From an uncultured cyanobacterium (GTDB lineage Bacteria; Cyanobacteriota; Cyanobacteriia; PCC-6307; Cyanobiaceae), in the NCBI GenBank assembly GCA_903862155.1, contig CAIOXF010000073.1:1-5864 (forward strand): a stretch of 5,864 nucleotides of DNA, written 5' to 3'. Below, piece after piece: positions 4,670 through 5,864 of the stretch. Made by a program: the position numbers and the translations under genes. Positions within the stretch are counted from its first letter, which is position 1; each line of letters begins with the position of its first letter. The notes under the pieces are model-generated. The model was not told the DNA's origin. It saw only the letters and a list, made by a program, of their open reading frames with translations, and did no database searches.

Positions 4670-5864
4670 ATGCCCCTCTCTCCCCTGGTGCGCCAGCTGC
4701 AGCAGGCGCCCCTCACCGGAGAGGTGCGCGCCCGCATCGACCGCCCCGAACGGCTGCGACTGAGCGGCGCCGGCCGGGCCGCCCGGGCCCTGGTGAGCAG
4801 TGCCCTGGCGGCGGCCGGAAGCCAGCCCCTGCTGGTGATCGTGCCCACCCTGGAAGAGGCCGGCCGCTGGGCGGCGCTGTTGGAGCTGATGGGCTGGAGC
4901 AGCAGCCAGCTGTATCCCACCAGCGAGGGCAGCCCGTATGAGCCCTTTGATCCCACCAGCGAGATCACCTGGGGCCAGCTGCAGGTGCTCAGCGAGCTGC
5001 TGGATGAGAGCGCCGATGCCAGCCGGCTCGCAATCGTGGCCACCGAGCGGGCCCTCCAGCCCCACTTGCCGCCGCCGGCTGCCCTGAAGGCCCAGTGCCT
5101 CACCCTGCGCAAGGGCGACAGCGTTGATCTGGAGCAGCTGGCCGAGACGCTGACGCGCCTGGGCTACGAGCGCGTGACCACCATCGAGCAGGAGGGCAGC
5201 TGGAGCCGCCGCGGCGACATCGTGGATGTGTTCCCGGTGAGCGCCGAACTGCCCGTGCGCCTGGAGTTCTTCGGGGAAGACCTGGAGAAGCTGAGGGAAT
5301 TCGACCCGGCCACCCAGCGCTCCCTCGATCCGGTGGAGGTGATGCGCCTCACCCCCACCGGCTATGGCCCCCTTGTGGCCGAAGCCCTGCGGGAAGCCAT
5401 GCCCGATGGACTTGAGCAGGTGTTCAGCGGCGAGGGCCTGGAGCAACTGCTGGAGGGCGGCACGCCCGAGGGCATGCGCCGGTTGATGGGCTTGGCCTGG
5501 AGCGAACCGGCCTCCCTGCTCGACTACCTGCCCACCAGCACCCTGGTGGCGGTGGATGAGCGGCGCCATTGCCTCTCCCACGGCCAGCAGTGGTTTGAGC
5601 ATGCCGGCGAGCACCGGCTGGATGTGCTGGGCGAGCTGGGCATCGACGAGGCAGCGGGTGAGGCGGTGATGCCGCCGCGGCTGCACCGCAGCCCTGAGCA
5701 GGCCCTGGTGGCGCTGGAGGCGTTCAGCGGCTTCGATCTGGCGGAGCTGCACGAAACCGACAACCACCCCAACGGCTTCAACCTGGCCAGCCGCTCGGTG
5801 CCCTCCCACCCGAACGCCTTCGGCAAGCTGGCCGGCCTGATCAAGGGCTTCCAGGCGGAAAAGG
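4670..5864 (+). CDS. mfd: Transcription-repair coupling factor Mfd, N-terminal part (continues past right edge)
   Basis: Mfd removes RNA polymerase stalled at DNA lesions and recruits UvrA for nucleotide excision repair. The 398 codons present cover the UvrB-like N-terminal module and beyond. Recognisable blocks are LLVIVPTLEEAG (54-65), LYPTSEGSPYEPFDPTSEI (81-99), LGYERV (164-169), and SWSRRGDIVDVFPV (177-190) followed by LEFFGEDLEKLREFDP (198-213). As is usual for Mfd, the module lacks a Walker A P-loop: the equivalent segment is SGAGRAAR (32-39). The RNA-polymerase-interacting domain, the helicase motor and the C-terminal regulatory domain, in a protein normally of ~1100-1200 residues, would follow outside the window. 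ATG 4670 (MPLSPLVRQLQQAPLTGE) agrees with the N-terminus I know from Synechococcus Mfd, although no clear Shine-Dalgarno precedes it. A divergent neighbour starts 28 bases away. No frameshifts are seen. Confidence 0.97.
   Translation, partial: MPLSPLVRQLQQAPLTGEVRARIDRPERLRLSGAGRAARALVSSALAAAGSQPLLVIVPTLEEAGRWAALLELMGWSSSQLYPTSEGSPYEPFDPTSEITWGQLQVLSELLDESADASRLAIVATERALQPHLPPPAALKAQCLTLRKGDSVDLEQLAETLTRLGYERVTTIEQEGSWSRRGDIVDVFPVSAELPVRLEFFGEDLEKLREFDPATQRSLDPVEVMRLTPTGYGPLVAEALREAMPDGLEQVFSGEGLEQLLEGGTPEGMRRLMGLAWSEPASLLDYLPTSTLVAVDERRHCLSHGQQWFEHAGEHRLDVLGELGIDEAAGEAVMPPRLHRSPEQALVALEAFSGFDLAELHETDNHPNGFNLASRSVPSHPNAFGKLAGLIKGFQAEK

Noticed and set aside
4388..5809. Minus-strand open frame of 473 codons opposite mfd
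   Set aside because: Pure antisense of a clearly identified mfd coding region; long only because of high GC.

Overview
The window is GC-rich, densely packed bacterial DNA. It most resembles a picocyanobacterium of the Synechococcus/Cyanobium group. That placement comes from recognising protein families: an Mfd N-terminus of marine-Synechococcus type, a TerC-family membrane protein, a DUF6464-like Cys protein, and several small proteins familiar from cyanobacteria. No database search was possible. I see no mobile elements, phage genes, tRNA/rRNA or CRISPR arrays, so this looks like ordinary chromosomal core sequence with many poorly characterised genes.

Left part, all minus strand: a compact run reads leftward from 2130. 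It comprises a TerC-family membrane protein (2130-1363), a small four-cysteine DUF6464-like protein (1363-1010) and a two-domain protein whose first ~160 residues recall archaeal CTP-dependent riboflavin kinase (1010-291). Both junctions are one-base TGATG stop/start overlaps, so the three genes are very probably one translationally coupled operon. After a 168-base GC-rich gap, the first 40 codons of a DEAD-box RNA helicase (122-1) run off the left edge.

Middle part: a 50-base divergent spacer separates terC from a plus-strand gene (2181-2978). That gene encodes an N-terminal alpha/beta domain, a Pro-rich linker and a duplicated C-terminal helical module. A 33-codon minus-strand gene (3105-3004) converges on it and has a good ribosome binding site and a plausible promoter. 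Two plus-strand genes for small single-pass membrane proteins follow (3245-3451, 3497-3709); both share a C-x(6-7)-C-x-x-V-E tail and look like tandem paralogues.

Right part: a minus-strand gene (4641-3733) encodes a zinc-ribbon/transmembrane/HExxH protein, probably a membrane-anchored metallopeptidase. It is divergent, across only 28 bases, from mfd (4670 to the right edge), the transcription-repair coupling factor.

The genes do not form an obvious single pathway. The clearest functional unit is the terC-DUF6464-RibK-like operon. The most promising unknowns are the RibK-like protein, the HExxH protein, the 33-aa gene, the paired Cys-tail membrane proteins and the duplicated-module protein. 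I do not see a clear defence or mobile system.
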